Shown: positions 8,534-16,697, numbered from the stretch's first letter. The stretch: 64,000 bases of DNA from an uncultured Roseovarius sp. (GCA_947503145.1 CANNCP010000013.1:1-64000); one strand, 5' to 3'. The notes: generated from the sequence alone by a model not told the origin. Numbers and translations: made by a program.

Positions 8534-9004
8534 CTAGGTTGACCGACAGGGGCGCGGATCGTTGGCGATCCTGGCACCGAGGGCTTCGACCATGTGGATG
8601 TAGGTGGTCAGCGACACGGACTTGCCGGGACCCGAAGAGTCAGGGTCGACCGATCCGTCCTGCGCCACCCGCGGCAGGTTCGCGAAGGCGATGACGTCAC
8701 TGATGGGTCGGATATCGATGAACGGCGTGCCACGTGCGACCGCAAAAGCGGCCAAGGGAAAGCGCTCGATCGGTGCGAAACTCGACACGGTGGTCAAGCC
8801 GAGGTGGATGAATGTCCCGCCCTCTCCGCAGATCACATGGGCATTCGGCAGCTTCGCCGCCTGCCTGAGATAGCCGAGATCACGCAGGACGGTCTGGCGT
8901 TCGAGCCGCTGTGCCAGCAACGTCTGGCCAGTTCGGCGCAGATCTCTATGCCGCCACCAGGAGGCGGCGGTCGCGCGCAACACGCGCAAGACACCTGTTT
9001 GCAT
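8534..9004 (-). CDS. hypothetical protein of plasmid backbone
   Basis: A 156-residue protein (MQTGVLRVLRATAASWWRHR... ending NDPRPCRST). ATG 9004 is chosen because GAAGGG lies 9 nt upstream; an in-frame ATG at 9019 is the alternative. The N-terminus is basic, and the middle has GYLRQAAKLPNAHVICGEGG and a proline-spaced segment FPLAAFAVARGTPFIDIRPI. I do not recognise a family. It precedes the ArdC-type gene by 41 bp in the same direction, so it may be the first gene of that block. Nothing in the sequence indicates membrane insertion or catalysis. Confidence 0.5.
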   Translation of the reverse strand: MQTGVLRVLRATAASWWRHRDLRRTGQTLLAQRLERQTVLRDLGYLRQAAKLPNAHVICGEGGTFIHLGLTTVSSFAPIERFPLAAFAVARGTPFIDIRPISDVIAFANLPRVAQDGSVDPDSSGPGKSVSLTTYIHMVEALGARIANDPRPCRST

Positions 9005-9121
9005 GGGAATGCCCTTCATCAGGAACGGCAGACCGGAACCCGGCCCGGACCCATCTGAGGGACCCCGAAGGCCCTCATCCATCAGTCACAAAACCCGAAG
9101 GACACTTTCACTCTTTAGGGA

Positions 9122-9189
9122 TCTGATGCCGGAGATTGTTAAATGCGAAGCTCATGAGAACGCAGAATCCTGCACTTTCCGGCATCAGA
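9122..9189. repeat. 12-bp perfect inverted repeat in the 9005-9356 intergenic region
   Basis: TCTGATGCCGGA (9122-9133) and TCCGGCATCAGA (9178-9189) are exact reverse complements, 44 bp apart. The 350-bp region between the hypothetical gene at 8534 and the gene at 9357 otherwise holds only the promoter of the latter. The arms could form a long-loop hairpin or be sites for a regulator or recombinase. Confidence 0.5.
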
Positions 9190-9298
9190 CCCCAATGAGG
9201 AACAGGATCAGGCCCGGGCACCCTCTTTCGGGCATCCTCAGGCCTGACCTCCCCCGGCCCTCCTCTTCCTCTCAAACCCCATGATTTCCGCAGGTGGC

Positions 9299-9327
9299 TT
9301 GATTTTGTTCCTGTTATGTTCTATTTT
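9299..9327 (+). promoter_or_regulatory. sigma70-type promoter for the 9357 gene
   Basis: TTGATT (9299-9304), a 17-bp spacer and TATTTT (9322-9327). The surrounding DNA is unusually AT-rich for this window and the start codon lies 30 bp downstream. Confidence 0.5.
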
Positions 9328-9356
9328 AAGGACCACGCTAAGAAGGGAGATCCCCG

Positions 9357-9650
9357 ATGGAAAGCACCACTTACGCCCTGCCCGCGACGCCCAAGCAGAT
9401 CGCCTATGCGCGCGCGCTGGCCTTGCGCACCCAGACGCTTTTGCCGTGGGAGGTTCAGCAAGATCGGCGGTCCCTGAGCGCCTGGATCGACGCACAAGCC
9501 AAGTTGAACCCGGGCGCGCAGGACAGCCGCCCGACATCGAAGCAGGTCGCCTTCGCCGAGCGTCTCGCCCGGATCAAACGCCGCGCCGTCCCGGATGAGT
9601 GTTTCCGCGACAAGGGGCTGATGTCAAAATGGATCGATGGGAACAAATGA
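9357..9650 (+). CDS. small hypothetical protein with internal duplication
   Basis: A 97-residue basic protein made of two related units: residues 8-46 (PATPKQIAYARALAL ... RRSLSAWIDAQ) and 57-96 (PTSKQVAFAERLARI ... KGLMSKWIDGN). Each unit begins with a P-x-x-KQ[IV]A[YF]A helix and ends with a L-x-x-WID motif about 30 residues later. AGAAGGGAGAT precedes the ATG, and a good promoter lies at 9299-9327. The duplication suggests a small helical protein that may act as a pseudo-dimer. Related KQ-A-A-LA ... WI motifs occur in small proteins of roseobacter plasmids; no function is known to me. Confidence 0.6.
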   Translation: MESTTYALPATPKQIAYARALALRTQTLLPWEVQQDRRSLSAWIDAQAKLNPGAQDSRPTSKQVAFAERLARIKRRAVPDECFRDKGLMSKWIDGNK

Positions 9651-9678
9651 AGCTGGGTAGCCCCTGCGGTGATTGAGA

Positions 9679-9969
9679 CTACTTCAGCCGATCAACAATC
9701 GATGCCCCGCCCGACCTGGCAAGCGCGATCAGGCTGGACTGGATTTTGGATGTGAAGACGGAACTGAACGTGCCGATGGGCGTGCGGTCCTCCCAGACAT
9801 AGGACCGCTCCAGAATATCGGTGTTGATCTCGTCCAGCATGACCCATTTGCGGACATGGGTTTCTGACCCCACGCGCTGCGACTCGATCTGTGGCACCTC
9901 GATGATCAGCACGATGTTGACGAGCGTTGCCGCAACAAGCAGCCGGAGCGGGGTTCGGGTACACCCCAT
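9679..9969 (-). CDS. small membrane-anchored protein at the end of the VIT operon
   Basis: A 96-residue protein starting MGCTRTPLRLLVAATLVNIV at ATG 9969, five bp after the stop of the VIT gene, so it is probably the last gene of that operon. One hydrophobic segment (residues 8-24) is followed by IIEVPQIESQRVGSETHVRK and a soluble tail of about 60 residues with aromatic and acidic residues (WVMLDEINTDILERSYVWED). It looks like a type II membrane or secreted protein. No family is recognised. Its position suggests a link to metal transport, which is only an inference. Confidence 0.5.
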   Translation of the reverse strand: MGCTRTPLRLLVAATLVNIVLIIEVPQIESQRVGSETHVRKWVMLDEINTDILERSYVWEDRTPIGTFSSVFTSKIQSSLIALARSGGASIVDRLK

Positions 9970-9974
9970 TGACT

Positions 9975-10676
9975 CTAGCCTACGGCGACCCCGAACAGCG
10001 CACCGACCCCGGCTGTCGCCGCCATTGCAAGCGCTCCCCATAGCGTGACCCGCGTGGCCCCACGGACGACGCCTGCGCCGCCGGCCGAAGCGCCCAATCC
10101 GCCAAGAACCGCAAGGCCAAGGATCGTCGATCCCGCCACCAGGGGAGCGATCTGCGCCTCCGAGACCAGCAGCACGACGATCAGGGGCAGCACCGCCCCA
10201 ACGGCGAAGGTCAGTGCGGACACCAGAGCCGCCTGGATAGGGCGGGCGGTAAAGGTTTCCGAAATGCCGAGCTCGTCGCGCGCATGCGATCCGAGCGCGT
10301 CGCGTTCAGTCAGTTGCACGGCAACCTTTTTCGCCAGGTCGCGGTCCAGCCCCCTTTCAACATAAATCAGGGTTAGTTCCTCGAGCTCGGCCTCGGGCGT
10401 TTCCTCGAGTTCACGGCTCTCTCGGGCGAGGTCCGCCTGTTCGGCGTCAGTTTGCGAGCTGACCGAGACATACTCCCCCGCCGCCATCGACATCGCACCA
10501 GCCATAAGCCCGGCCAGCCCGGCGATCATGACCTCGGGCTTGCCGGAGCCTGCGGCCGCGACGCCGACGACGAGGCTCGCGGTCGAGACAAGACCATCGT
10601 TGGCTCCGAGAACGGCGGCCCGCAACCAGCCGATGCGATGCACCATATGGATTTCAGAATGTGATAGACGGCTCAT
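9975..10676 (-). CDS. VIT1/CCC1-family iron/manganese transporter
   Basis: A 233-residue integral membrane protein. The N-terminal GWLRAAVLGANDGLVSTASL and the MAGAMSMAAGEYVSVSSQTD motif are hallmarks of the VIT1/CCC1 family, which moves Fe(II) or Mn(II) out of the cytosol. A charged loop (ARESRELEETPEAELEELTL ... LAKKVAVQL) between TM2 and TM3 is the metal-binding cytoplasmic domain in this family. Three further TM segments follow. Its ATG overlaps the stop of the P1B ATPase gene by 4 bp (10673-10676), so the two are translationally coupled. In the operon it may export or store-and-release Fe/Mn handled by the reductases encoded upstream. Confidence 0.85.
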   Translation of the reverse strand: MSRLSHSEIHMVHRIGWLRAAVLGANDGLVSTASLVVGVAAAGSGKPEVMIAGLAGLMAGAMSMAAGEYVSVSSQTDAEQADLARESRELEETPEAELEELTLIYVERGLDRDLAKKVAVQLTERDALGSHARDELGISETFTARPIQAALVSALTFAVGAVLPLIVVLLVSEAQIAPLVAGSTILGLAVLGGLGASAGGAGVVRGATRVTLWGALAMAATAGVGALFGVAVG

Positions 10677-12589
10677 GGCGTGGCTCCTTGAACGATGTCA
10701 CCTTGCTCTGACGTGATGGCCTGTGGTTTGCCCGTAGCTGGCTCCTGCGGCGCGATGCGCAGCGCGCGCAGGGCGTTCAGGATCACGGCAACGTCGATCA
10801 CTTCTTGCAGGAGCGCGCCCTGGACCGGCGTGAGGTAGCCGAAAGCGGCCGCGATCATGCCCATGACAGACAGGCCGATCCCGGCGACAACGCTTTCGAC
10901 CGCTATCCGCCGCGAGGCCCGCGCGATCTCGATGCCGGGCCCCAGCCGGTCGATCCGGTCGACGAGCAGCACCACGTCGGCGGCCTCGGCCGAGGCCGCG
11001 GCGCCCCGTGCCCCCATTGCCACGCCTACATCGGCTGCGGCCAGGGCGGGCGCGTCGTTGACACCATCACCCACCATCATCACCGGCCCGTGTTTATGCT
11101 CGGAAAGCACCAGTAACACCTTTTGATCCGGCGTCAGACCGGCCCGCAGCCCGTCGAGGCCCAGCCCCTCGGTCACGCGCTCGGCCACGTCCGCGCGGTC
11201 GCCAGTAGCCAGAAGGATGCGCGCGATCCCTTGACGGCGCAGACCGTCCAGCATGGCACCCGCTCCCTCGCGCAGCGGGTCGGACATGACGAGGTGCCCG
11301 GCCATGTGACCGTCAACTGCCACTGCGACAAGGACCGATCCGGCGCCCTTGGCGGGGTGATCGCCCACCATCCGCCCGACACGGGACGCCACGAAGCCGT
11401 CGCCGCCGACGATCACCTCGCGGTCCTCCACACGACCCAAGACCCCTTCGCCCGGGATCTCAGCCACTTCTGTCGGAACGGGCAGTGTGAAGGCCCGCGC
11501 CTTTGCGGCAGCGACGATGGCCTGCGCCACAGGGTGTTTCGATGCCTGATCGAGCGCGGCGGCAAGGCGGAGGATGTCGTCCTCGGTCATGCCATCGTGG
11601 CTGTCGATCGAGATGATCTGCGGACGGCCATCTGTCAGCGTCCCCGTCTTGTCGAGGATCAGCGTACGGATGCGCGCCATTGTCTCGAGCGGCCCTGCGC
11701 CCTTGATCAAAACGCCAAAATGCGCCGCACGCGAGAGACCCGCGACCAGTGCGACCGGCACGGCAAGGATCAGCGGACAGGGCGTGGCGACCACCAGCAC
11801 GGCGACCGCGCGGATCGGATCGCCTGTGAACCACCAGGCCGCGAAGGCGATACTGACGGTGACGACCAGAAAGCCCAGCGACCAGCGGTCGGCCAGCCGG
11901 GACATCGGCGCTTTGGACGCCTGCGCTTCCTCCACTAGACGAACGATCCCGGCATAGGTGCTGTCCTTGGCCTCGCGCGTCGCCGTCAGGTCGAAGGCCT
12001 CGCCCGCGTTGGTCGATCCGCTCATGGCGTCGGCCCCGCGCGCCAGCCGGACTGGCAGGGACTCACCCGTCAGCGCCGCGGTGTCGAGGAAGGCGGTGTC
12101 GGACGCCACCGTGCCGTCCACGGGAACGACATCACCCTGCCGGATCAGCAGGCGATCGCCCGGTGCGATCTCCTCGAGAGGCACATCCTCAAGACCGCCG
12201 TTCCGGTGCCGCGTCGCGGTCCGGGGTACGCGGGATAAAAGATCCTTCATCGAACGACGTGCACGGCCCTCAGCGAAGGCTTCGAGGAAAGTGCCTCCAG
12301 AATACATGACTGCGACGACAGCCGCAGCCAAGGTCTCGCCGAAGACAAGCGCCGCCGACATCGACAGCGCGGCAACGATATCGAGGCCCACCTCGCCGCG
12401 CCCAATGCTCCGGACGATTTCGACCACAAGCGCTGCCAGCGCGGGAACAACTCCTGCAATCCAGATCAGGGTCGCGATCTCTGGTTGGCCCGCAAGGTAG
12501 AATGCGAGTCCCACGATCAGCCCGGTTGCGGCCATCAGCAGGAGTGCGGTCTTGAAGCGATCGGTACGGGTCTGTTCCATGCGGCTCAT
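10673..12589 (-). CDS. heavy-metal P1B-type ATPase with TPCPL motif, no N-terminal metal domain
   Basis: A 638-residue P1B ATPase with TGES (residues 174-177), DKTGT phosphorylation site (313-317), GDGVND hinge and eight predicted TM segments. The TM6 metal motif is ATPCPLIL (269-276): the second cysteine of CPC is replaced by leucine. No HMA or HMBD domain precedes the first TM segment. TPC-type P1B pumps are not the classical Cu(I) (CPC) or Co (SPC) exporters and their substrate is uncertain. GGGGGAAG precedes the ATG. The gene overlaps apbE by 4 bp upstream and the VIT gene by 4 bp downstream. Coupling with a Fe/Mn transporter makes Fe(II), Mn(II) or Co(II) plausible substrates, as inference. 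Confidence 0.85.
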   Translation of the reverse strand: MSRMEQTRTDRFKTALLLMAATGLIVGLAFYLAGQPEIATLIWIAGVVPALAALVVEIVRSIGRGEVGLDIVAALSMSAALVFGETLAAAVVAVMYSGGTFLEAFAEGRARRSMKDLLSRVPRTATRHRNGGLEDVPLEEIAPGDRLLIRQGDVVPVDGTVASDTAFLDTAALTGESLPVRLARGADAMSGSTNAGEAFDLTATREAKDSTYAGIVRLVEEAQASKAPMSRLADRWSLGFLVVTVSIAFAAWWFTGDPIRAVAVLVVATPCPLILAVPVALVAGLSRAAHFGVLIKGAGPLETMARIRTLILDKTGTLTDGRPQIISIDSHDGMTEDDILRLAAALDQASKHPVAQAIVAAAKARAFTLPVPTEVAEIPGEGVLGRVEDREVIVGGDGFVASRVGRMVGDHPAKGAGSVLVAVAVDGHMAGHLVMSDPLREGAGAMLDGLRRQGIARILLATGDRADVAERVTEGLGLDGLRAGLTPDQKVLLVLSEHKHGPVMMVGDGVNDAPALAAADVGVAMGARGAAASAEAADVVLLVDRIDRLGPGIEIARASRRIAVESVVAGIGLSVMGMIAAAFGYLTPVQGALLQEVIDVAVILNALRALRIAPQEPATGKPQAITSEQGDIVQGATP

Positions 12590-13566
12590 CTTCCCCCGGC
12601 TGAGGCGATTGCCGCTGGTTCTTCGGAAAAAAGACGCCCGACTCCCACGCCCATTGCATTGCCTTCATCATCGCACAGAAGAAACAGGGCGTCGAGTCCA
12701 CGTTGTCTTGCGAGGTCCGCACCCCTCTCCGCACCGAGCACCATCAGCGCCGTCGCCCAAGCATCGGCCTCGGCACAGGTGCGGGCCACGACGGTGACGG
12801 AGGCGGGCGGCGCGATCAGCGGCGCGCCACGTCTCGGATCCATGGTATGCGACAGGCGGCACCCCTGAACCTCCACCCAATGGCGGTAGTCACCGGATGT
12901 CGCGACGGCGGCGTCCTGCAGCGCCAGAACCGATTGCGGCGTCCGGCGATCAGGGTCCGGCGCTTCTACCGCGATGATCCATGCCTCGCCATCGGGGCGC
13001 AGGCCCATGGCACGCATCTCACCGTCGATGCCGACAAGGGCGTCGGCAATCCCATGATCGCGCAAGGTCTCGGCGAGCTGGTCGACGCCATAGCCCTTGG
13101 CGATGCCGTTCAGATCCAGCGCAATGGGCGCGGTCTTGCGCAACTGCATCCCCTCGATCTCCAGCACCTCCTGCGCCGGGCGGCGGGGGGCGTCCATCGC
13201 GGCGCGGATACCCTCGGGCGCGGCGGCCCCGGGCCCGAAGCCCCAGGCCGTCACCGCATCGCCCATTCCGATATCGAAGGCCCCGCCCGAGGCGCGCCCG
13301 ATCTCGAGCCCGAGGCGCAGGACCGCCCGCAGTTGCTCCGGCACCACCACCCAATCGCCCACCGGCGCCGCGTTGATCCGCATGAGCGCGCTCTCCGCGT
13401 TCCACGTCGACATCTGCGTGTCCACCTCGTCGACAACCGCCTGAAGGGCGGCACGGATTGCATCCGTGTCGCGGCCCCGATCCGCGAAGAACAGGGCCGA
13501 CCAGCGCGTGCCCATGGTGGGGCCGTTCAGGACGATGCGCGCGCGCTCAGTAGACATCTTCGACAT
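12586..13566 (-). CDS. apbE: FAD:protein FMN transferase ApbE
   Basis: A 326-residue ApbE-family flavinyltransferase. Recognisable parts are GPTMGTRWSALFF near the start, SGGAFDIGMGDAVTAWGFGP, the IALDLNGIAKGYGVDQLAET substrate/metal-binding segment, LVGIDGEMRAMGLRPDGEAW and the HTMDPRRGAPLIAP motif with TCAEADAWATALMVLG downstream. ApbE attaches FMN to a Ser/Thr in D-x-x-[ST]-G-A-[ST] motifs of exported or membrane proteins. The likely local target is the DUF2271 protein (NGITGAS) encoded two genes upstream. GGAGGGG precedes ATG 13566. No lipobox or classical signal peptide is evident, so its side of the membrane is unclear. It overlaps both neighbours. Confidence 0.9.
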   Translation of the reverse strand: MSKMSTERARIVLNGPTMGTRWSALFFADRGRDTDAIRAALQAVVDEVDTQMSTWNAESALMRINAAPVGDWVVVPEQLRAVLRLGLEIGRASGGAFDIGMGDAVTAWGFGPGAAAPEGIRAAMDAPRRPAQEVLEIEGMQLRKTAPIALDLNGIAKGYGVDQLAETLRDHGIADALVGIDGEMRAMGLRPDGEAWIIAVEAPDPDRRTPQSVLALQDAAVATSGDYRHWVEVQGCRLSHTMDPRRGAPLIAPPASVTVVARTCAEADAWATALMVLGAERGADLARQRGLDALFLLCDDEGNAMGVGVGRLFSEEPAAIASAGGR

Positions 13567-15754
13567 ACCGCCCCTCCGCCTTCAGAACTGCGGGCGTCAA
13601 CCCGAATGGTGAGAGAATTTCGGCCAGCGCATCGGTCACACCCATGGCCATGTCGCGCCCGCCGCAGACCATCACGCGGGCCCCGTTGCGAAGCAAACGC
13701 GCAACTTCGGTGGCCTCTCCACGCAGCGCGTCCTGCACGTAATGCGGAAGCGTCCCGCGCGAGACGGCCGTGACAAGCCGGGTCAACCGCCCCTCTGCCT
13801 GCCAGCCGGCCATCTCCTCGCCATAGAAGAAATCGCTGTCCGCATGCCGCATGCCGAAGAACAGGTGCACGGGCCTGTGCCGCGCATTGCCGCGGATGAA
13901 GCCCGCCAGCGGCCCGATGCCGGTGCCCGCCCCGATCAGGATCAGCGGGGTGCGACCGCGACCGGCGTGAAAGCCGGGATTGCGCCGCAGAAAGGCCCGG
14001 ACCGTATCGCCCGGTTCCAGCGCGGTCAGCTGGCCCGAGGCCAGACCGCCCGGATGCTTGCGCACCACGATCTCGACGAACCCGTCGCGCCGGCCCGAGG
14101 CCAGCGAATAGAGGCGCGGCACCGGGCTGCCCTGCGGCAGGACGCCGATCAGGTCGCCCGCCTGGAACCGTGCGAAGCCCGTGCCCGTCAGCCGCTGCCA
14201 CGGCGTTGCGCGCGGCAGGGCGAAGCGCAGGATCGCGGCCCCCGCCTGCATCTCGGCCCCGTAGTTGCGCCGCGAGACGAGGGTCAATGTTTCGGTGCGC
14301 GGCGAGACGGGCTGGTGAAAAAGCTCGAGAGAGATGCTAAGCGCCTCGCCAAGAGCGCGGCCCCAGCGCGCGAAATCCTGTGGCGATTGGCGGTCGATCG
14401 TGTCCAGCGGCATGAGTTCGGCCCAGCCCTTCGCCTGCGCCGCTGCCGCAACGGCGTTGGCGAAGGCGCAATAGGCCGGAAAGCTGCGGTCGCCGAAGCC
14501 GAGCACGGCCATCTGGATATCAGGCACAGGGGCCGACGCGTTCAGCCGGTCGAGAAAGCCCTTCGCCGAGGACGGAGCGGCACCATCGCCATAGGTCGCG
14601 GCGAGCAGGATGATGCGCTCGGCACGGGCGTAGCGCTCTGGCGCGAAGCCCGACATCGGGCCAACATGGACGCCCTGCCCCGCTGCCGTCAGCGCGGCAT
14701 GCAGGGTCGCGGCGAAGCCCCAGGTGCTGCCACCCTCGCTGCCGACAAGAATGATCGTCTCGGCACGGCCCGCGGGCTGGTTGCCCCGGATGCGCGGCCG
14801 CCCGCGCCGCCCGGCAAGCCAGATCAAGACGCCGGTCACGCCCATCGCCGGCACTCCGAGCGCCATCATCCCGAGCACAAGGCCGAGCGTCGCGGCCCCC
14901 TGCCCCGTGTGCAGCATGTAAATGGTTTCCGAGACGCGCTCCCACCCGGTCAGGTCGGCCCATGCCACGAGCGCGCCGGTTCCCTGGTCAAGATAGCCGG
15001 TGCCCCGGTCGGTCTTCAGTGTGAACACGTCCGTCGCGTCGCCGGGATAGGGAAAGCTCAGTTCGCGCAGCTCGGCGACGGGGGCCTGCAGCAGCGTGGC
15101 CATCTGATCGAGAGCGAACCCAATTTCTCCGCTCACTTCGGTGGGATCAGCCGGCAGGACGCTACCGTCCGGCAGAAGATCGAAGGTGGAGGCTGTCATC
15201 CAGAGGGCGGTGGTGGAGGACAGAACGAGGCCGATGACGGCGATCCGGGCGATCTCGACATGCAGCCTGCCCGCGAACGGACCGCGCAAGGACGCGAACC
15301 AGTGCCGCCATCCGCCCGCCCGTCGCGCGACCAGCATAGCACCCGAGAGCGAGAGGACCAGCATCGCCGCGGCCCCGGCGGCCATGGCGATACGCCCGCC
15401 ATCTCCGAGGAAGAGCGAGCGATGAAAGTTGGTGAGCCAGCGAAGGGCCTGGTTCGGGTCGGCCGAGGCCACGCCCGCGCCCGTCGCCGGGTCGATCACG
15501 GCAGCACCCGGCGCGCCCTGATCGAACCAATAGGCGGTGATCCGACCGGAGGGCGACCGCCGGATCTGCTCGACGCCCGGATAGACGACCTGGATGCGGT
15601 CCGCGAGGGTGGCGACTGTCAGGCCAGTCTCCACCTGCGGCGCGGTGATGCGCTCGACTGCCGGAAAGACCGAGAGCGCAGCGCCGCTCAGGCTCAGGAT
15701 CGTGACGAGCGCGAGTGCCAGAAGACCCGGCCAGCGATGGAGTATACGGATCAT
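13547..15754 (-). CDS. PepSY membrane domain fused to flavodoxin and FNR-type reductase
   Basis: A 735-residue fusion. The N-terminal third is a PepSY-TM unit: TM at residues 4-22, an external loop with WLTNFHRSLFLGDGGR, TMs near 105, 150 and 285. A flavodoxin-like FMN domain follows (ILVGSEGGSTWGFAATLH, AATYGDGAAPSSA, VLGFGDRSFPAYCAFA), then an FNR unit with the FAD motif PRLYSLAS and NAD(P)H motifs GAGTGIGPLAGFI and FFGMRHADSDFFYGEEM, ending EGRYVEDVY as in CysJ/P450 reductase relatives. It should carry electrons from cytosolic NAD(P)H to an extracytoplasmic acceptor, probably the flavinylated DUF2271 protein. ATG 15754 has GAGGGG upstream; an earlier GTG at 15769 would overlap the DUF2271 stop. 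Confidence 0.85.
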   Translation of the reverse strand: MIRILHRWPGLLALALVTILSLSGAALSVFPAVERITAPQVETGLTVATLADRIQVVYPGVEQIRRSPSGRITAYWFDQGAPGAAVIDPATGAGVASADPNQALRWLTNFHRSLFLGDGGRIAMAAGAAAMLVLSLSGAMLVARRAGGWRHWFASLRGPFAGRLHVEIARIAVIGLVLSSTTALWMTASTFDLLPDGSVLPADPTEVSGEIGFALDQMATLLQAPVAELRELSFPYPGDATDVFTLKTDRGTGYLDQGTGALVAWADLTGWERVSETIYMLHTGQGAATLGLVLGMMALGVPAMGVTGVLIWLAGRRGRPRIRGNQPAGRAETIILVGSEGGSTWGFAATLHAALTAAGQGVHVGPMSGFAPERYARAERIILLAATYGDGAAPSSAKGFLDRLNASAPVPDIQMAVLGFGDRSFPAYCAFANAVAAAAQAKGWAELMPLDTIDRQSPQDFARWGRALGEALSISLELFHQPVSPRTETLTLVSRRNYGAEMQAGAAILRFALPRATPWQRLTGTGFARFQAGDLIGVLPQGSPVPRLYSLASGRRDGFVEIVVRKHPGGLASGQLTALEPGDTVRAFLRRNPGFHAGRGRTPLILIGAGTGIGPLAGFIRGNARHRPVHLFFGMRHADSDFFYGEEMAGWQAEGRLTRLVTAVSRGTLPHYVQDALRGEATEVARLLRNGARVMVCGGRDMAMGVTDALAEILSPFGLTPAVLKAEGRYVEDVY

Positions 15755-15765
15755 GGCCCTGCCCC

Positions 15766-16236
15766 TCACATGTCGTAGGAGAAGTTGGCGATGTAGCGCC
15801 GCCCGGTCACCGGAGTGCCCGCGCCCGCCGTCGTCAGCGGCACGGCCACCTCGTTCGGGCTGTCGCGCATATCCTCGACCGCCGCGTCGATGTGCAGCGT
15901 GTAGCCCGCATCGAACAGCGCATCGGCCAGATCAAGCGTGATTTCGAGACTGCGGCCCGCGCCGACGCTGGCGCCGGTGATGCCGTTTACCTCCGCGGTA
16001 TCGCCGCCCGTGGCACGGTACCAGTCGCTAAGATGCTCGTAGTACTTGGACTTGTCGCCGGCCATCCAGAGACTGCCGACATAGGCGCCCGAGGCGTCGG
16101 TTACGTAAAGCGCGAGGTAAGCGCCGTCGCCGCCATAGTTGTTAAGGGTGGTTGTGAGCGTCACGGGCCGTGCCATAGCGAGGCCGGGAAGCGTGAGTGC
16201 GGTGGTAAGCGCGAGCGTTGCGAGAAGTGATTTCAT
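15766..16236 (-). CDS. periplasmic DUF2271 protein with ApbE flavinylation motif
   Basis: A 156-residue secreted protein with a clear signal peptide (MKSLLATLALTTALTLPGLA-MA). The fold is DUF2271 (LTTTLNNYGGDGAYLALYVT, GSLWMAGDKSKYYEHLSDWY, YIANFSYDM). Residues 84-90, NGITGAS, match the ApbE target consensus [DN]-x-[IL]-[ST]-G-A-[ST], so Ser90 (or Thr87) is the likely FMN attachment site. DUF2271 proteins have been linked to post-translational flavinylation and PepSY reductases. The next gene downstream is the PepSY-flavodoxin reductase, followed by apbE. It probably acts as the periplasmic one-electron carrier or terminal reductase of this chain. A 35-bp gap separates it from the upstream PepSY gene. 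Confidence 0.82.
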   Translation of the reverse strand: MKSLLATLALTTALTLPGLAMARPVTLTTTLNNYGGDGAYLALYVTDASGAYVGSLWMAGDKSKYYEHLSDWYRATGGDTAEVNGITGASVGAGRSLEITLDLADALFDAGYTLHIDAAVEDMRDSPNEVAVPLTTAGAGTPVTGRRYIANFSYDM

Positions 16237-16271
16237 GGGAATGATCCTTGTTCAGGGTGCTTCGGAGCTGT

Positions 16272-16652
16272 TCAGTTCACCTGAACCTGCGGAGGGGCGC
16301 CGTTTCCGAAGAGGCCGTTCTGCGGAGGAGCGACCGTTCCAGCGGGCGCGGGATTGCGGGCGCCACCGCGGTCGTCGTCATCATCCTCGTAGTCCATCTC
16401 GACGATCTGCAGCGTCGCCGGATCGAGCTTCACCTCGATCTCGCGACCATCCTGGTCTCGGCCTTCGATTTCGTAGCAGCCGTCGTCGATCTCGAAGTCG
16501 CGCACCGTCCAACCGTTCTGTTCGGCCATCTGCATGGCGGCCTCGCGCGGCTGCCACTGGTCACGGGGCGCATTGCAATCATCGTCGTCGGCCAGCGCAG
16601 CGCCGGCGGGCAAAAGTGCGATCAGGGCAAGGGCGGTCAGGGTCTTTTTCAT
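16272..16652 (-). CDS. periplasmic PepSY-domain protein (first gene of the redox/metal operon)
   Basis: A 126-residue exported protein. Start ATG 16652 has AAGGA 9 nt upstream and gives a signal peptide (MKKTLTALALIALLPAGAALA). The mature part begins DDDDCNAPRDQWQPREAAMQ and carries a PepSY core (AEQNGWTVRDFEIDDGCYEI ... PATLQIVEMDYEDDDDD), ending in a Pro/Gly-rich tail. The acidic Asp clusters could bind cations. It is paralogous to the protein at 18177 (about 60 percent identical over the core by eye). Its promoter region (16698-16746) carries the same paired CTTCAG-type sites as the other PepSY promoter, so both are probably controlled by the neighbouring response regulator. Confidence 0.78.
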   Translation of the reverse strand: MKKTLTALALIALLPAGAALADDDDCNAPRDQWQPREAAMQMAEQNGWTVRDFEIDDGCYEIEGRDQDGREIEVKLDPATLQIVEMDYEDDDDDRGGARNPAPAGTVAPPQNGLFGNGAPPQVQVN

Positions 16653-16697
16653 GGCAAGGAGTCCTTTCGTTTGATGAGACCAATCTGGCACCCCGAC

